Shown here in pieces: positions 46,359 to 58,877 of a stretch of DNA of 64,000 bases; the stretch's first letter is position 1, and each line of letters begins with the position of its first letter. Source of the stretch: Suillus spraguei. Lineage: Eukaryota > Basidiomycota > Agaricomycetes > Boletales > Suillaceae. Under the pieces are notes generated by a model. It was not told the DNA's origin. It saw nothing but the letters and a program-made list of their open reading frames with translations, and did not search any database. The translations under genes and the position numbers were made by a program. The DNA lies in contig JABCPU010000084.1 in the NCBI GenBank assembly GCA_016800925.1, positions 124,001 to 188,000 on the forward strand, in the 5' to 3' direction.

Positions 46359-48646
46359 TTAAAGCTTACTCTTGATCTTTCCAGCAGCCTCAGCCAATTT
46401 CCGCCTCTTCGTCATCCTATCCAGTGAATCAGTATTCTGTCCCACTATCAAAGATCACACATACCCGGAATGCTCAATCACGCTCGGCTCCATGCCAATG
46501 CCAACTTGCAATGAACCTGTGCGTTCTTCTAGAGGTACATAGTCACGTGTGGACGGGCCAAGGTAAAGTTGCCGAGGGCGCCAGATCTTGACTCCCGATG
46601 GAGAAAGCATCATCTGATACGAGCAACATTTAGTGATGCGATTGAATAAAAGAAGGCGAAGGGGATACACACCTGTCGCCAATGTGCTACCCAGCCCACG
46701 ACTCTGGGCACAACAAACAGGACTGGGAAGAAGTCCATCGGGAAGCCTACTCGTTACCGTGTTACACCTATTCTGTCTTCGCACAATACTGGCACTTACC
46801 CATCGCACGGTAGATCAGCCCGCTGATACATGACATCTGGTCAGTTTATGTCAATTATCGGACAAAAATAAATTTTACCTCCAGAAATCAACGTTCGGAG
46901 CTAACTTCCTCGATATGAAGTAATCATCATTCAGTGCTGCATCATGCAGAGCCATCGCAGTATCAAGCAACGGATCACGGCCAGTCCTTGACTCCAATAT
47001 TAATGCCACAATCCCGCCGCAGTGGTAAACGCTTACACAGCAAACACTTCATCAGCCACCTTGCGAATGATGAATGACCGCGGATCAGACTGCGGAATAT
47101 CAACAATCATGAGAACAGCAAACAGTGGGAGAATGACTACGCACAGTCTTGTATACTCTGTGGCCAAATCCACTCAGCACCTTTTGGCGCTTCTTTACTG
47201 CTTCTAAAAAGGCAGGGACGTTCTTGGGGCTTAATGAAGATGTGAGGAGACGACAAAAATAGTTGCTTAAAAACGGACCTGCCAATGGAAACAAGCATCC
47301 GAATAACAGCTTCGTTCGCACCTCCATGGAGTGGACCACTGAGAAAGAAGTCCGTTAGCATCGACGTGGAGCAAATGTCCATGAATGAACAAAAAATGGA
47401 CAAGTTTAATTAGAACTGCGTTAAAGGCAACTCCATCTTGCAAGGCTTCGGGAGGTAGGGTCACTAGGACGCTAAACGATACTCACTACAGCGACGCACA
47501 GCCTGCCGCAACAGCGCTGAATGGATCAGGTAACGACGACCCAGTCTGAAGTACGGTCGTCGAACTTGCATTCATCTCGTGGTCAGCATGGAGGATAAAA
47601 AGGATGTCAAGTGCCTTTGCGAGAACAGGATGCGGCTTGAGCTCTGATAGGTGATCTGTAGGTGAGAGGTGGTCAAGCTGGTAGAGGAACCTTGTGTGTG
47701 AAGAGTTTGAGATATATTGACGCAGAACTGATAAAAGGGAGACTAACGATTCTGTATAGCTCATCCCGGTTGGAGGCACGACGAAATCACGGCCCTGACG
47801 GATACGATATGCCATGCTGCATGTGCTATCATCAGTGAACGAATAAGTGGGCAACTACTGGTACGCACGCAGCTAATGTGGTAGCTTTACCGATCAGCCT
47901 GAATATTTGCCTGTCCATATTCTGGAGTGCAGCAGAATCACCCTTGGCAGCTTTGGTGAACAAATCTTGCCCTGCAGAAGGTCACGAAAATGAGAAAATA
48001 CTGCAGGTCTACTAACTCACCCTGCAGACTTGGATTTGCCTCCCCATAGTAGCTTCCCAAGTATGCAAAGGCACTTGTAAGCATTGACATGGGGTGAGCA
48101 TCGTACCTAAATGCGCGGAAGAACCCTTCTGCGTCAGAATGTATTGGCCCATGGAGAAGGACCTCGCTCGTGAAGTGGGACAATTGGGATGCACTGGGTA
48201 ACGCGCCATATATGAGGAGGTAAGAAACCTCAAGGAAGCTCGAGCGTTCGGCAAGTTGTTCAATTGGGTAGCCTCTATGAAAATCGATGAGTGGTATAGT
48301 GACAGGAGAAGAATGCGTGCGTACCTGTACCTCAATACCCCATTGTCGCCGTCAATATATGTAATATGACTCTCCATCACGGCTGTATTGAGAAAACCTC
48401 TATCAGCGACACGCAAACCGCGTTCTGTCTCATCTTCGGGTCTGTCATTTGGACCTGCGGCAGCACGAATGCCCTTGAAGAAGTTCGCAGGAATCGAGTT
48501 ATGGGTAATACTGCACAGTGTCAATTGGAGTTGAAATTCTGAGGAAGAAGTACGTACGGGACGGTGTACTCCTTCCCAGTGCGGTTGTCTACAACTGTGA
48601 GGGACTCATTCCGCTTGAGCTCAGATGCAGGAAGTTGTTTGCCCAT
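46359..48646 (-). CDS. Citrate synthase with C-terminal peroxisomal signal
   Basis: About ten exons from [20 protein letters not shown] to [11 protein letters not shown]. Conserved blocks: [82 protein letters not shown] (catalytic His), [14 protein letters not shown] (second His), [25 protein letters not shown] (catalytic Asp in SDPR), and RPRQLYLGP. The enzyme condenses acetyl-CoA and oxaloacetate to citrate. No mitochondrial presequence is evident. The final SKL is a PTS1 signal, so it probably acts in peroxisomes, in the glyoxylate cycle or acetyl-CoA export. It is divergent from the Zn2Cys6 gene at 49091. Confidence 0.92.
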
Positions 48647-49090
48647 TGAAGTTGCGAGGAAGATACAACCGGAAGCTACTGAGATGGATGTCACAGAACA
48701 ACTGACAGGCTGCAGGCAGGTGCTCGGACGCGAGCAGCACGATTTCGGTTTGGGTCCTAGTTTTACCGGATCATTGACGGTCTGAGGTCAATTTCACAAG
48801 CTTGCAAGGTCACGGGACCGGGAATATGGATTCACACGGTCACCTAGTACCACACCCATGCAATGGCATCCATGATCACAATCTCCTCTCATCCCATGTG
48901 GTGTATCACACGTTAACATATACTTCTTGAAAGCGTATAATGTGGATAGAATTATTGGCACTTAGTAGACCTGCCAAATGTTTCACTTGGATGTTGCAGT
49001 TGCGGTGCAGTGACCAGTCCAAATTCAAACGTCTTACCGCGGCGCAGCTAGTTGACTCCTATCTTACATTCCTGTTTACCTTCTTTCACC
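48647..49090. promoter_or_regulatory. Divergent promoter region, citrate synthase / Zn2Cys6 regulator
   Basis: The two ATGs face away from each other across 444 bases. No precise factor site could be assigned. CGGACGCGAG (about 48725) and CCGGATCATTGACGG (about 48767-48781) contain CGG triplets of the type bound by Zn2Cys6 proteins, but this is weak. Confidence 0.4.
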
Positions 49091-50077
49091 ATGTCAATGA
49101 GGACTTACCCCGCATTCTGCTCCCTCAACCAGCCTGAACTGGAATCACTGTCGATACCGGTTCAGGCGCCTGTTGATCAGGCCATAAATTCATATCCTAT
49201 CTTCGAAGAAATAGCTTGGCACGAGAGTCTTATGGTCACGCTCCAACAATCTCTCAGTGGTACAGTGCCGCACTATAGCAATATTGCATCTTCACCGGCT
49301 GAAGATTTTCCGTCTGTCACTCAGCAGAACATGTCGCCTGGGGAATCATCTGCCCTAACACGAAAACCCTATTCTCCTGCTGGTGAAGAATCATTCACTC
49401 CAGCTCGCGAGACCGTTTCTTCTGAGGGATCATATACTCCGACTCACGAGTTGACTGGGCCAGTGCGATCGCGACGTGCTCAACCTCGCGTTGTTCATGC
49501 CTGCGATGAATGCCGGAATAAGAAAAAAAAGGTGAGCAGCCATCACTATCATCTTCGCATCTCTGACGACAGATTACAGTGTTCCGGAGATCAGCCACAG
49601 TGTCTGAGCTGTCAAAAGGCGGGAAGGGTATGCACTTGGACACCCATTAAAACCTCGAAAAACCGTTCCTGTCTTGGCAATTATGGCGTGGCCAAATCGT
49701 GTCGACCACCATCTTATTCAAGCAGGCAGAACTCCACGACCAGGCGGCCACACATCGCGGCTCCAAAACCGACGTATCCCATCAAGCTTCAGGATATGCA
49801 AGGCATCGCTACTTTGACGTCTGCCGTGTGGAATCCTCAAGCAGCAAGCTTACCTTTGGGGATTGAGTTTCCGGCGCAGACAGTCACATGTCGGACGCAG
49901 GTTGTTGACTTTGACTGGAGTGACTTTGGTTCGTCTGACTTCAGTCAGGAGTGGATCCCGCTGCCTCCCACCTGTCCCTCATATTTTGGCGACTTCTTGT
50001 CTCCTGTACATCCTCTACACGCGCGTCAACAACTGTGTCATGAAGATATCTACCGCCGGGCCCTTGCCTGTCAGTGA
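49091..50077 (+). CDS. Zn2Cys6 binuclear cluster transcription factor (short)
   Basis: It starts MSMRTYPAFCSLNQPELES (CACCATG context). Pro/Ser/Glu-rich segments with SPAGEESFTPARE-like repeats precede a basic RSRRAQPRVVHACDECRNKKKK. After a 48-nt intron (GTGAGC...ATTACAG) comes CSGDQPQCLSCQKAGRVCTW, completing C-x2-C-x6-C-x6-C-x2-C-x6-C. The intron lies exactly before the third Cys and is a multiple of three, so retention would insert 16 residues and break the cluster without a stop. The product is 312 residues and lacks the long fungal regulatory domain. It ends ARQQLCHEDIYRRALACQ. Targets are unknown; the divergent citrate synthase is a candidate. Confidence 0.85.
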   Translation: MSMRTYPAFCSLNQPELESLSIPVQAPVDQAINSYPIFEEIAWHESLMVTLQQSLSGTVPHYSNIASSPAEDFPSVTQQNMSPGESSALTRKPYSPAGEESFTPARETVSSEGSYTPTHELTGPVRSRRAQPRVVHACDECRNKKKKVSSHHYHLRISDDRLQCSGDQPQCLSCQKAGRVCTWTPIKTSKNRSCLGNYGVAKSCRPPSYSSRQNSTTRRPHIAAPKPTYPIKLQDMQGIATLTSAVWNPQAASLPLGIEFPAQTVTCRTQVVDFDWSDFGSSDFSQEWIPLPPTCPSYFGDFLSPVHPLHARQQLCHEDIYRRALACQ

Positions 50078-50744
50078 CACCTTGCAAGAAGACACATTCC
50101 TGTCAGACATGCACATACGGTCCCTACATCTCATTTTAACCTTCCCTGGGTGTTTAATTGTTTGTTTGTCCGACTTTGGACTGCAGTATGGACGCTATCG
50201 CTATTACTTACGCGGACACTTCAAAAACGGACGAATACCTACATGGATGCTTTAGCGATGGTATCCGTTATTGATACTTATTACACGTACCTTCTACGAT
50301 GGACTACAATACGGTCATTTTTTTCAGTTGTAGACATGGACAACGCACAATCATGGACACTCTGCTTATGTATATACAAAGATCTCAGAAATCGACCGAA
50401 CTCATTCCAAGTATGTTGTGTAGGTATGCAAGATAAGTTTATCGGCTCATCTGAAGGGGAGGCAACATGCGCACAATTTGACCACGCGTAAATGATCGCA
50501 CTGAACCAAGAATACTACCCACGTCAAGATAAAAATTTGCGCAATGCTCCCGAAATGACAACGTCAGTTTGTCTTTGAAGGGCCTCCAAACATTTATGCT
50601 GTACTACAGCAACTCTTCTCCGCGCCTTTCAGTTTCTAGCTCAGCCTCCATTGGCACGGGTGAAACAACCCGAACATCCATGGAGCTGGCAGGCAACTAT
50701 GATTTTGCCATGTTAAATCATCGCCGTATCTCGAATCATATCAA
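50078..50744. other. Intergenic 3' of the transcription factor
   Basis: Short frames only; no recognised domain or splice-supported gene. Confidence 0.35.
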
Positions 50745-52372
50745 AAAGCGCCTACCCTGATTAAAGTAAGCCGATCAAGTCTTCAGCACAGCATAACTCT
50801 GCAAGCCGACCAGGCTTGCAAATCACAATTTCTAGATGGGTCGTGCGTATTCTCTGAGCGAGCTATGAGTCGCTTATTGAAGTCCCAGATGTGTACCGTA
50901 GAAGTGATCCCCGGAGGAGAGTGCCTCCACTCTTTGACCAGGTTCAGGAGTACGATCTCGAGGAAGAGTATACGCCATTTTGCTACCGAACACACTGATT
51001 CGGTGACTCGAATGGTGCGGAAAGTATCACGTATACTTGGGTCCCCAGTCTGACCACGGAATATCAACAGGGCATCTGATCGTATGGCCTTGGCTGAAAA
51101 CATGGTCATATTAATGACCATTACTACGGGCCATGAAATGGAAAGAATTTCTAAAACCATGGTTTGTGACTCCGGAGAGGGTACGTAGCTGGACATTAGA
51201 TCTGGGCGGCGAGCTACTGCACCGTGGAACGATGGGGAAGCATAAACAGTACAGTATGGCAACGTGGGTACTGACTCTAGGGATGAGCCAAGGTAGGGTT
51301 TCAGAATCGGGAAATACGTGATTCGACGCCGAGGTGAGCTATCAAGGCGTACAAAATTATACGACCTTTTGAGTGGATAACAATTGTCAATTGTATGTTT
51401 GTCGACTAGATATAAATTTGCACAAAATTGACCTCCAGGTTCACATAAAGCATGCTGCTTATACTAAGCAGTAGAGTTGCCAAGAGCAGGGTGGACTTAC
51501 TCTTTCAACGTGTCCTTTCCTCCAATCTATGACTTGTATGAACATGTTGGATGCCATGTTCCGTAAAGTGCGATGGTTCGTCTAGTTCGTGTAATAGAGC
51601 ACGACAATACAATCCCCGCAGATTGCGAGCCTACCCACAATACAAACATCGTAGGTGTTCAGTGCAGGAAGTTCACAAGGATTTCTGCACTCCAACCAAG
51701 TACACGCAGAGTCTGGATGCGGAAGCTGGGATGAAGCCAGCCAAAAGTCGAGCCAAAAGATGAGGTGATCTTGCTGAGCATCATCCAGATTAAACACAGA
51801 AGGCGATGAGACTGCAACTACAAAATCCTGCAATGGGTCGACGACGACTGATTGCATAACAAAGCCGTGTGGGTATATGTGCCGCGTGAACAAGTCATGT
51901 CTGGGCCACACGTGAGGGAGTTTGGTCTTTTTACTGCAGTCTCGAATCAAAAGACCGTCCAATTTCCATACCGACAAAGTCCCGCATTTCATGGACGGTG
52001 GCTGTAGGAAAGGTTCGTCTGAAGTAACCACATCTTGCAAAACAGTATTGACATAGAAATCGGACCGCCACAGGGATGCCAAGTTCTTGAGTAAGCACAC
52101 CTTTGTGGCAACGCCGATAGAGTCTGCGCCCATAGCATCGGTTTCATCGAGGCCTTGGGCATAAAGCTCAAGCTTGTATTGTATGAGGACTGAATTTTGA
52201 GCTGCTTCCCAGATAATTTTGCAGGTCTAACGTGATTCAGAAGCCAGCCTCGCGGAAACAAAAAACACGGGGAAGAGCAGACAATTGCACAACGACAAAG
52301 GTCCTTGGGGGTAAGGGAGAGTAGAATGTGACATATCAACTCTGTAGGAAGCGACGAGAACACAACCGTCAT
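50745..52372 (-). pseudogene. F-box protein gene, copy 2, frameshifted
   Basis: It starts MTVVFSSLPTELICHILLSL, an F-box (LPTELICHILLSLTPKDLCRC). An intron leads to TCKIIWEAAQNSVLIQYKLELYAQGLDE, then CLLKNLASLWRSDFY, VVDPLQDFVVAVS, DHLIFWLDFWLASS, ICGDCIVVLYYTN and FHGAVARRPDLMSSYVPSPESQ. The block VFGSKMAYTLPRD and the block VHIWDFNKRLIARSEN are in different frames, and an extra G in TTCTACGGTACAC (near 50890) accounts for the shift. Paralogous to 38954-40738; the two lie in the same orientation about 11.6 kb apart. Confidence 0.65.
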
Positions 52373-52685
52373 GGTGATATTTTTGAAGCAAGAAAAGGTC
52401 CTCAACGTGAGTCAAAGCTGGCAAGTACTATCGGTCACTGCGCCCAGTTGCAAGGAGGTTTCGCAGAGTTTGGTGAGCCACAGGTACGCTGACGTTTTCG
52501 ATAGGTGCCAACAACTGACAAGTGACAGGCAATTATCTCAAAGTGACTGTGCAATTAATGCTCACGCTCTCTTGTTTCTCTCGTCGTATCTCATCGCATA
52601 TAATGGAACCCAATGATTGCTTGAAAAAATACAGTATACACGTGATATCGTCAGCTTTCGCTGTACATGTCGTCGTCCAGATGAT

Positions 52686-53800
52686 TTATTCGCTCGCAGC
52701 CTGCTTCTTCTCTCGTGAAAGCCAGCCTATCGTCGTGACCAACCTCAGCGGGGACAAAGGAGAACCGAGAAAATATCTTACCTCTCATTTTCTGATCGTG
52801 AACCTTTTGCCGTTCACGATCCATCGTTTTTTGACGAGCAAGCTCTGCGTCAGCCATGGGTGCCTCTGGATGATGGACGTGAGTAGTATTCGTTAGTCAA
52901 CAAGATACCCCGAAAGAGATTTCAAAACACAACGCACCGTTGGGAGCGACCTTCTTGATCTCGTTGAGAGCTGTCTCCGCTTTCTCGAAAAACCCAAGCT
53001 CTCCAAGAGCCTTTGCTTTTCGAAAAAGTGCTTTAGAATTAGCAGCGTTTCTGCCAAGAGCCTACACAATTGAGCGAGAGAAACTTATGTACGAGTCGGA
53101 GGGCGACAAACCTTGTCAGCGGTGTCCACCGCCCGCTTCCAGTTCTCTTGTTTGATATGACAGGCGGACATATTGGCGTATACTTTTTCCAGAATTACAT
53201 CTGCCTGTCGAGCAAAAATCTCCTATTACCTTTATTGATCGACGGACCTCGGGTTCGTACCTCAGTTGTTACATCTTTTGCACCAGCAGCTTGGTCTACT
53301 GCTGAAATAGACGACGGGGACGATGGATCACCCATTCCAAGTGATTTAAGAGTGTTTCTGCAGGATTAAAGGCTCGCAAAGTATGAACATGAGCTAACAT
53401 AGTGCACCCGTACTTATCGATGCCGTGAAGATACAGGAGCGTCTTCACGCAGTAGCTACGTCAGAGGTTGTCTGTACATCATATAAGTCTCTGGTCATAT
53501 TCTCACCTCATGGTACGATCGCAATGCTGCACACGATATAAGGATCACCGAATTAAGAATGCACAGGATGCGCCACTCACCGCTCTTGACATCTCCTACT
53601 TTAAACGCGGCATCACCACTGTCTTTCTTAGAGCGTGCTGTGGCCAACTTTGACTCGACGGTGGACAATTCCGCTTGCGTAGGTACTTTGACGTTTGTAT
53701 CACGTAGGCTATCGTGCACGACACCAGGTGAGGATACCGACTCGATGATCTCCGAGGCCTGAGTAGTTGAGATAGAGGTGTCTGGATTTGACAGTGACAT
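52686..53800 (-). CDS. TPR co-chaperone-like protein
   Basis: It starts MSLSNPDTSISTTQASEI; the first TPR lies at SKKDSGDAAFKVGDVKS|ALRSYHE with an intron inside. Next come LLYLHGID, then YANMSACHIKQENWKRAVDT-ADKALGRNAANSKALFRKAKALGELGFFEKAETALNEI. A late exon reads MADAELARQKTMDRERQKVHDQKMRG, and the last exon gives the ending GWLSREKKQAASE at 52686. Length and TPR arrangement resemble FKBP/CNS1-type TPR proteins that bind Hsp70/Hsp90 tails. All introns are short GT-AG. No peptidyl-prolyl isomerase domain is present. Confidence 0.8.
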
Positions 53801-56293
53801 CGATGGGCGAATTGATGGTAGGATAGAGAAATTTAGGACTGGTGATAGTAAGACTTAAGGAAATCAACAGGTACAGGCTGACTCTTTGAGCTTTAGTCCC
53901 TATCAAGCTCGGGTGCTGCCGAGTCCCGACAAGACGCGAGCGTCACGCAAGTAACTCCTGATCTTGTGTTTCTCGAGTGCTTGTCTGCTCAGTGTTCTTA
54001 TGTGCTGACTCGCCAGTTGATGTTTGATTTTATTATCACTAGTATGACTTCCGGGGACACAACTCAGTTGAGCACCGATTGATTGTACAAACATCATTAC
54101 AGACAAGTACAGACTATGGAGTTCTTTCAATCCTTCATCCTCCAAGCGCGATCCCCTGGCAGACATACCAGTTCCGCGCTTCTTCGCATTATCTGGCGCG
54201 TTGAGCGTAGTACACACTCGAGATGTTCGTCACTCTTAATATTGCCACTGATCATGTAGTGAATTGCACTAAAATCGATATGTTTCGCACTCGTACGTGA
54301 GTATTCTAGTAGGCTTCTAAGGTTATATGTATAGCCAGTTGACGATTTTTTTTTCTGTTTCGACTTCTGTCCATTGGGGTGGTTTACGACACGTGGGACA
54401 GTACTATCGTTGGGCCAGAGTTGCAAAATGGTGGAGAGTTGCAAAACACCTCATAGCACAAAACACAACACATTCTAAACCTCCAACTCTTGGAAATGAG
54501 ACCTTTTATCATCGATCTATAGTACTGTATTTTTTGTTTCAAAAAGAAAACACGATGAATGCCCTCGGCATCAAAATTATCCCCCAAGTCACATGCTTTC
54601 ATGTAAAACAATCAAGGGAAGTGTAAACCCCAGCCAAAAAAAGTCTCCTTTTTTCCAGGAATCCTTTATACTAGTCCTCACCTCCTCCATATTTTTATAA
54701 CATGATTAGAGCAGAGTTGCTGTTGTTATCGACGATGTAATCACGACCGTCAGAGAATGCTCAAGCGTGATATTCGTGAGCGGAGTACTAATTCTTATTT
54801 TTCAACGCTACTGAGCGTCAAATCATCGGAGTTCAAACGTGCCACCGTGACAGAATGTGACACCTGGCTTTGCAACTCTCTACTATTTCTAACATTTAGA
54901 GTCGGCATCCTTCTGGCAGTATCATTTTTGCATATTTATTTCTTCTGTGAACCGGAGCTCCATTCTGACACGCGTAGTTACAGTTCCATATATTTTTCTT
55001 ATCTTAATGTGTAGCAAAAAATGAGTTATGTTATGAAAATGAGGTCGTCAGATTTTGCAACTCTGGCCCAACGATCGTCGATAGTACTATCTAGTCTAAA
55101 GGACCTCTACGGAGCGAACTTCACAATAAGTATATGCGACTCCTTTGACTTCAAGATGTCGAGCAAATGCTGTCGAGTCATTCTTTTAGTTGGTCTCTTT
55201 ACTGTACACTCCGAAGTATTTTTTTAATGACAATTGTCCCTCACCCTTATCGTTTCAATTCGAATGTCAATGGCACTGAGTACCGGATTTGCTTGGGCTC
55301 AGTAAAGTAGCGTGATCAAAGAGCCCTCCAGTCCTGTTAGAGGTACTCAGTTGCTAACCATGGAGTAGCTAGAATGAATGGGGGTGCTGAGTCCACGGGC
55401 GCCACTTGAGGGATCGAGTGCTTCTCTGAGATCCTGGAAACAGTTATCTTCCGGCAATGGCATCAGGAGCGAACAGACTTCCACCAGGCGTGATCCCCAG
55501 CATCGGGGAGAAACCTCTATCCAAAGTTCCCCGAAAGCTCTTGTATGACCTATATTTCGTTCGAAACTTAAATGAGTACATCAACAAAAAATGGAATGAA
55601 CGAAAAAAAATTCTCGCGGTCCTTGCAAATCAATCCTATTGAGCATCTCCCGCGCTACACACTACTGTAAGGACTGGATGTCCTCTGCGCCCAGCCCAAC
55701 GCTTCAGATCAAACTCTGACGCTCGGACCTTACGACGCGTTCCAGACCGTCCACGTGACCTAGTGATGCGAACAGTGTCACACTTCGCATCCGAAAGTCA
55801 CGCGGATACATTCCACTGCCGTCGTCCAATCCCTGGTCCCTATCCCTTACAACAACTTCGTCATCTCTGTCAACTTTCAGTCCCTTTCTCTCGTTAATGT
55901 TACCCTACTCTCAATTTGCCGTCTCAAAACTAATATTCGACCCTCGCTATTCTACCAAAACCATACTCATTATACCGCCACTCATTCAAATCTTCGTACT
56001 CTCGTTCCTCTCCGTTCTACTCTACCCTGTCAAGCGCGACGCCACTCTCTTCTGCCTCCGCTCTCATCTAATCGTCTGGCTCATCCATCGCCGAGGACCC
56101 TTAATCATTTTCCGTATATCTAGCTCATGTACACTCTGGTATCAACAGCGAATTTTATCCTAGATTCCCCGCTCAAAAAGCACCTTAGAAAGTCCTTAGA
56201 GTGTCTCGTCTGCTAATCTCTCTCGAAAGTATAGTCCTGTTCGTGTCCTAACTACGTTGATTCGTCCCTTGCCGCTATCGCCTCTCACCTCTC
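53801..56293. other. Gene-poor region with an inverted-repeat element
   Basis: No gene is supported. A 61-codon frame at 55457-55642 (MASGANRLPPGVIPSIGE) has no recognised domain. 55780-56293 is paralogous to 14380-14960 and forms the 3' flank of DUF6533 copy 2. Confidence 0.45.
54401..55087. mobile_element. MITE-like element with 24-bp inverted repeats
   Basis: Left arm 54401-54429 (GTACTATCGTTGGGCCAGAG then TTGCAAAAT) is inverted at 55052-55087. The innermost 24 bases match perfectly, then a 7-bp insertion separates the rest. A nested shorter pair, GAGAGTTGCAA/TTGCAACTCTC, lies at 54434-54444 and 54870-54880. The interior has no transposase. Target duplications were not identified. Confidence 0.55.
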
Positions 56294-58057
56294 TTATCTC
56301 ACTCTCGTTCTGTTCTCTTTTCCCCTTCGAACCACCGCAAGCCTTACACTACTGCTAGTTGACACAAGGATGTGCTCCTGAAAAGCAATTGAAGCCATGG
56401 CAGTTGCTGTACCAAAGTTGGCTACAAGCTCTGCGTGATATTCTCGAATACCGAGTATCAGACGTGGTCCCAGCACAAACATCTGCAATTGGAATATCTG
56501 AATGAGACCAGCATAAATCTGAGTGTCCAGGGAATATTGGTCCTACAGAAATTATGAACCATGGTCGCATGTAGAGGTCAGTGACAGATCGGCATACCGC
56601 TGAGAGCGTTGGAGAGAATAAACTGATATGGAGGCAAGAGATAACCAAAAAACTAGCACATGCAAAATATCAGCGGAACAAGAGAATCAGATTCATATTA
56701 TGAGCTCACATTGCAAAGTAACTAACGTGAGTTTGCATCAACACCATAATGCCTCTTGTTGAATGTTGTTGCAGTTCACAGAAGTGTTTTACAGCAATCC
56801 GGACTGCGAGACACAGTGCGACAACCTCCCATACAGTCCCAAGTATCCAAGTCAGGCCAGTCAGAACTAAGGAATCACCCGTGTTGTAAATCATGCACTA
56901 ATAGGTGCCGGAGAGAATGAATTCCTCTGGTACTTGTCAATGAGCCTGATGCACTCCATAATCTCATTCATACAGAAAACTCACCCACCGAATCCTGTAT
57001 CATAAAAATTGCGACCATCACTACACTGGCAATTCTAATCGCCAGAAAGACGACAACGAGAAATATCAGCATCTTTCTAGATCGTTGATACATGGCATGT
57101 AACCGAGCGATCATGATAACTTGCATGATGTATCAGTCGAGTCAATATCATGGAGGTGTATAGCTCACCACCCAGTATTACGTCTATAATGTCGCCCATC
57201 CACTCAATTGTATCGTTTATGATAAGGCCTGACAATCCAATAACATTCGTCATCAGCTTTGGAAATTTTCAGGTCCGAAACAAACTCACAACTATAGGAG
57301 TCGTCATATTGAATCGACGAGTTGCTCAGGAATCTCACTCACCCCTGCATAGTAGTTTAATCGTCTGGGCGAGAATGGAAAGCGTCAGTGTAGGATGCTC
57401 ACTGCATCTGTGACTGAAATTGTTGGAACATCCACTGTATGTCGCCTATCACAAGAAAGAAACAGAGTCTATGTGAGGATACATACATAATATGTCGAGC
57501 CTGATTATGAGAGATGAATGATAATGATGAGCAACATCAATGACCTAAATTTCCAAACGCACACAACGAATACTATTCCACCATAGCGCACCTAGGATAT
57601 TTTGAAGTCAGCAAAGCTTAGACTTGCTAAGCGTAAACATTGAAACACAACATACATACACTGAAATAGAGAAAGGTCATTAAGGACCAACGTTGCCTCT
57701 GCCGTGAACAAGTCGTATTTTTACGTCGTTCTTTGCATGTGGGTGTCCGCTCACCCAGATTAGTTCAACCTACATATAACACAATTCTAAGTGAGTTAGC
57801 TATCCTAGCATTGGTGTCAACCTACCTCTTGTCCGAACGTCAGTCCTAGAAATACAGTAATGTCAATGATCTTTTCATACTCGATCTTGCTCACCCCAAT
57901 CGTACATTATCCCAACAAAGGCGGCAACTACGAAATGGCTGCAAAGGTCAGTCATGGTCGTTAGGCGGCTAACTCTCCACGAACCTTCAAAATAGCTCCC
58001 AGTAAGATTCGCACTGATGACTGGCCACCAGCTGGGATCATTCGAGACCAGGGTCAT
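56294..58057 (-). CDS. DUF6533 multi-pass membrane protein, copy 2
   Basis: It starts MTLVSNDPSWWPVISANLTG. The DUF6533 signature is spread over short exons: HFVVAAFVGIMYDW, GLTFGQE, VELIW, RQRWSLMTFLYF. Downstream exons include IMIARLHAMYQRSRKMLIFLVV and a helix WILGTVWEVVALCLAVRIAVK. The C-terminal block is LGPRLILGIREYHAELVANFG, ending at 56294. An upstream start at 58090 is possible but less conserved. It is paralogous to 15507-17251, including the 3' flank. Confidence 0.82.
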
Positions 58058-58568
58058 ATTATCAGAGGAATAATGGAAGTGGGTAGGCACGGGAACTTAA
58101 AAGGATCGCATTTGTGCTTGATATGGTGCCATCCAGCGCCTGATGCCTGTATGTGGCAGAAACAAAATCATAGCTTTCTGTATTTATCATGGCTACAATC
58201 TCGGACTCCTTGATGGATTCACTAATGGTTGTTAGCTGACTGGTATCACCACATCAAATACACCAGAGTGTGCAAATGAAACAGCTGATCATATATGTTT
58301 GCGGTAGGACGGCATTCACGACTTACTATGAGTAACGATCAAGCTAGCGCTGCAGCGCTGATAAATGTGCGCGAATAAAAGCGAGGTTATATCTATTTCA
58401 CCTCACAGCTGTGCCAGACGTGGAGCTAATGTCAAAGTTCAGAAGCAAACGTATCAAGCTTATTTGTAGGTATTTGGCTCAGTTAACTAGCTCGACGTTC
58501 GCGACATCCCCCGCACAGTTGAACTCTACTCACCCAGTGGAAATTACACCAAAACAAACAGAAACGCG
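58058..58568. other. Intergenic between DUF6533 copy 2 and the small membrane protein gene
   Basis: No coding signal. It serves as the upstream region of both divergent genes. Confidence 0.4.
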
Positions 58569-58877
58569 ATGGCACTCCTCGGTACGATCGCTGGTTTCTC
58601 ATTATTCGGTCTTGCAGCGCGTTTTGGGCAGCTCGCAATAAAAAAGAGAAATCTCATGGAGAGTGCGTGACCTCATTACAGCGTTCATTGTGTCACAGGT
58701 ATAATACTGATACTGACGTCTTGAGCAGACCTCGGCGGACACGCATTGTCAATGGGCGTTTTTGGTTATGCTGGATATTGGGCATATCGGTGGGACGAAC
58801 GTGCGGCGGTTATGCTTGCGCAGAAGCGTGCGGAGATTACTGAACGGAGAGAACGGAAGTTGGCTCATGCTGCGTGA
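58569..58877 (+). CDS. Small mitochondrial-type membrane protein, possible complex I accessory (NUXM-like)
   Basis: Two exons (58569-58662, 58729-58877) give 80 residues starting MALLGTIAGFSLFGLAARFGQ and ending RRERKLAHAA. It has two hydrophobic segments (about 4-16 and 36-50, SMGVFGYAGYWAYRW) and a charged C-terminal helix. The intron is GTGCGT...TTGAGCAG. Short proteins of this pattern are conserved in fungi and I associate them with respiratory complex I (NUXM), but that assignment is from memory. It is a compact housekeeping-type gene. Confidence 0.7.
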
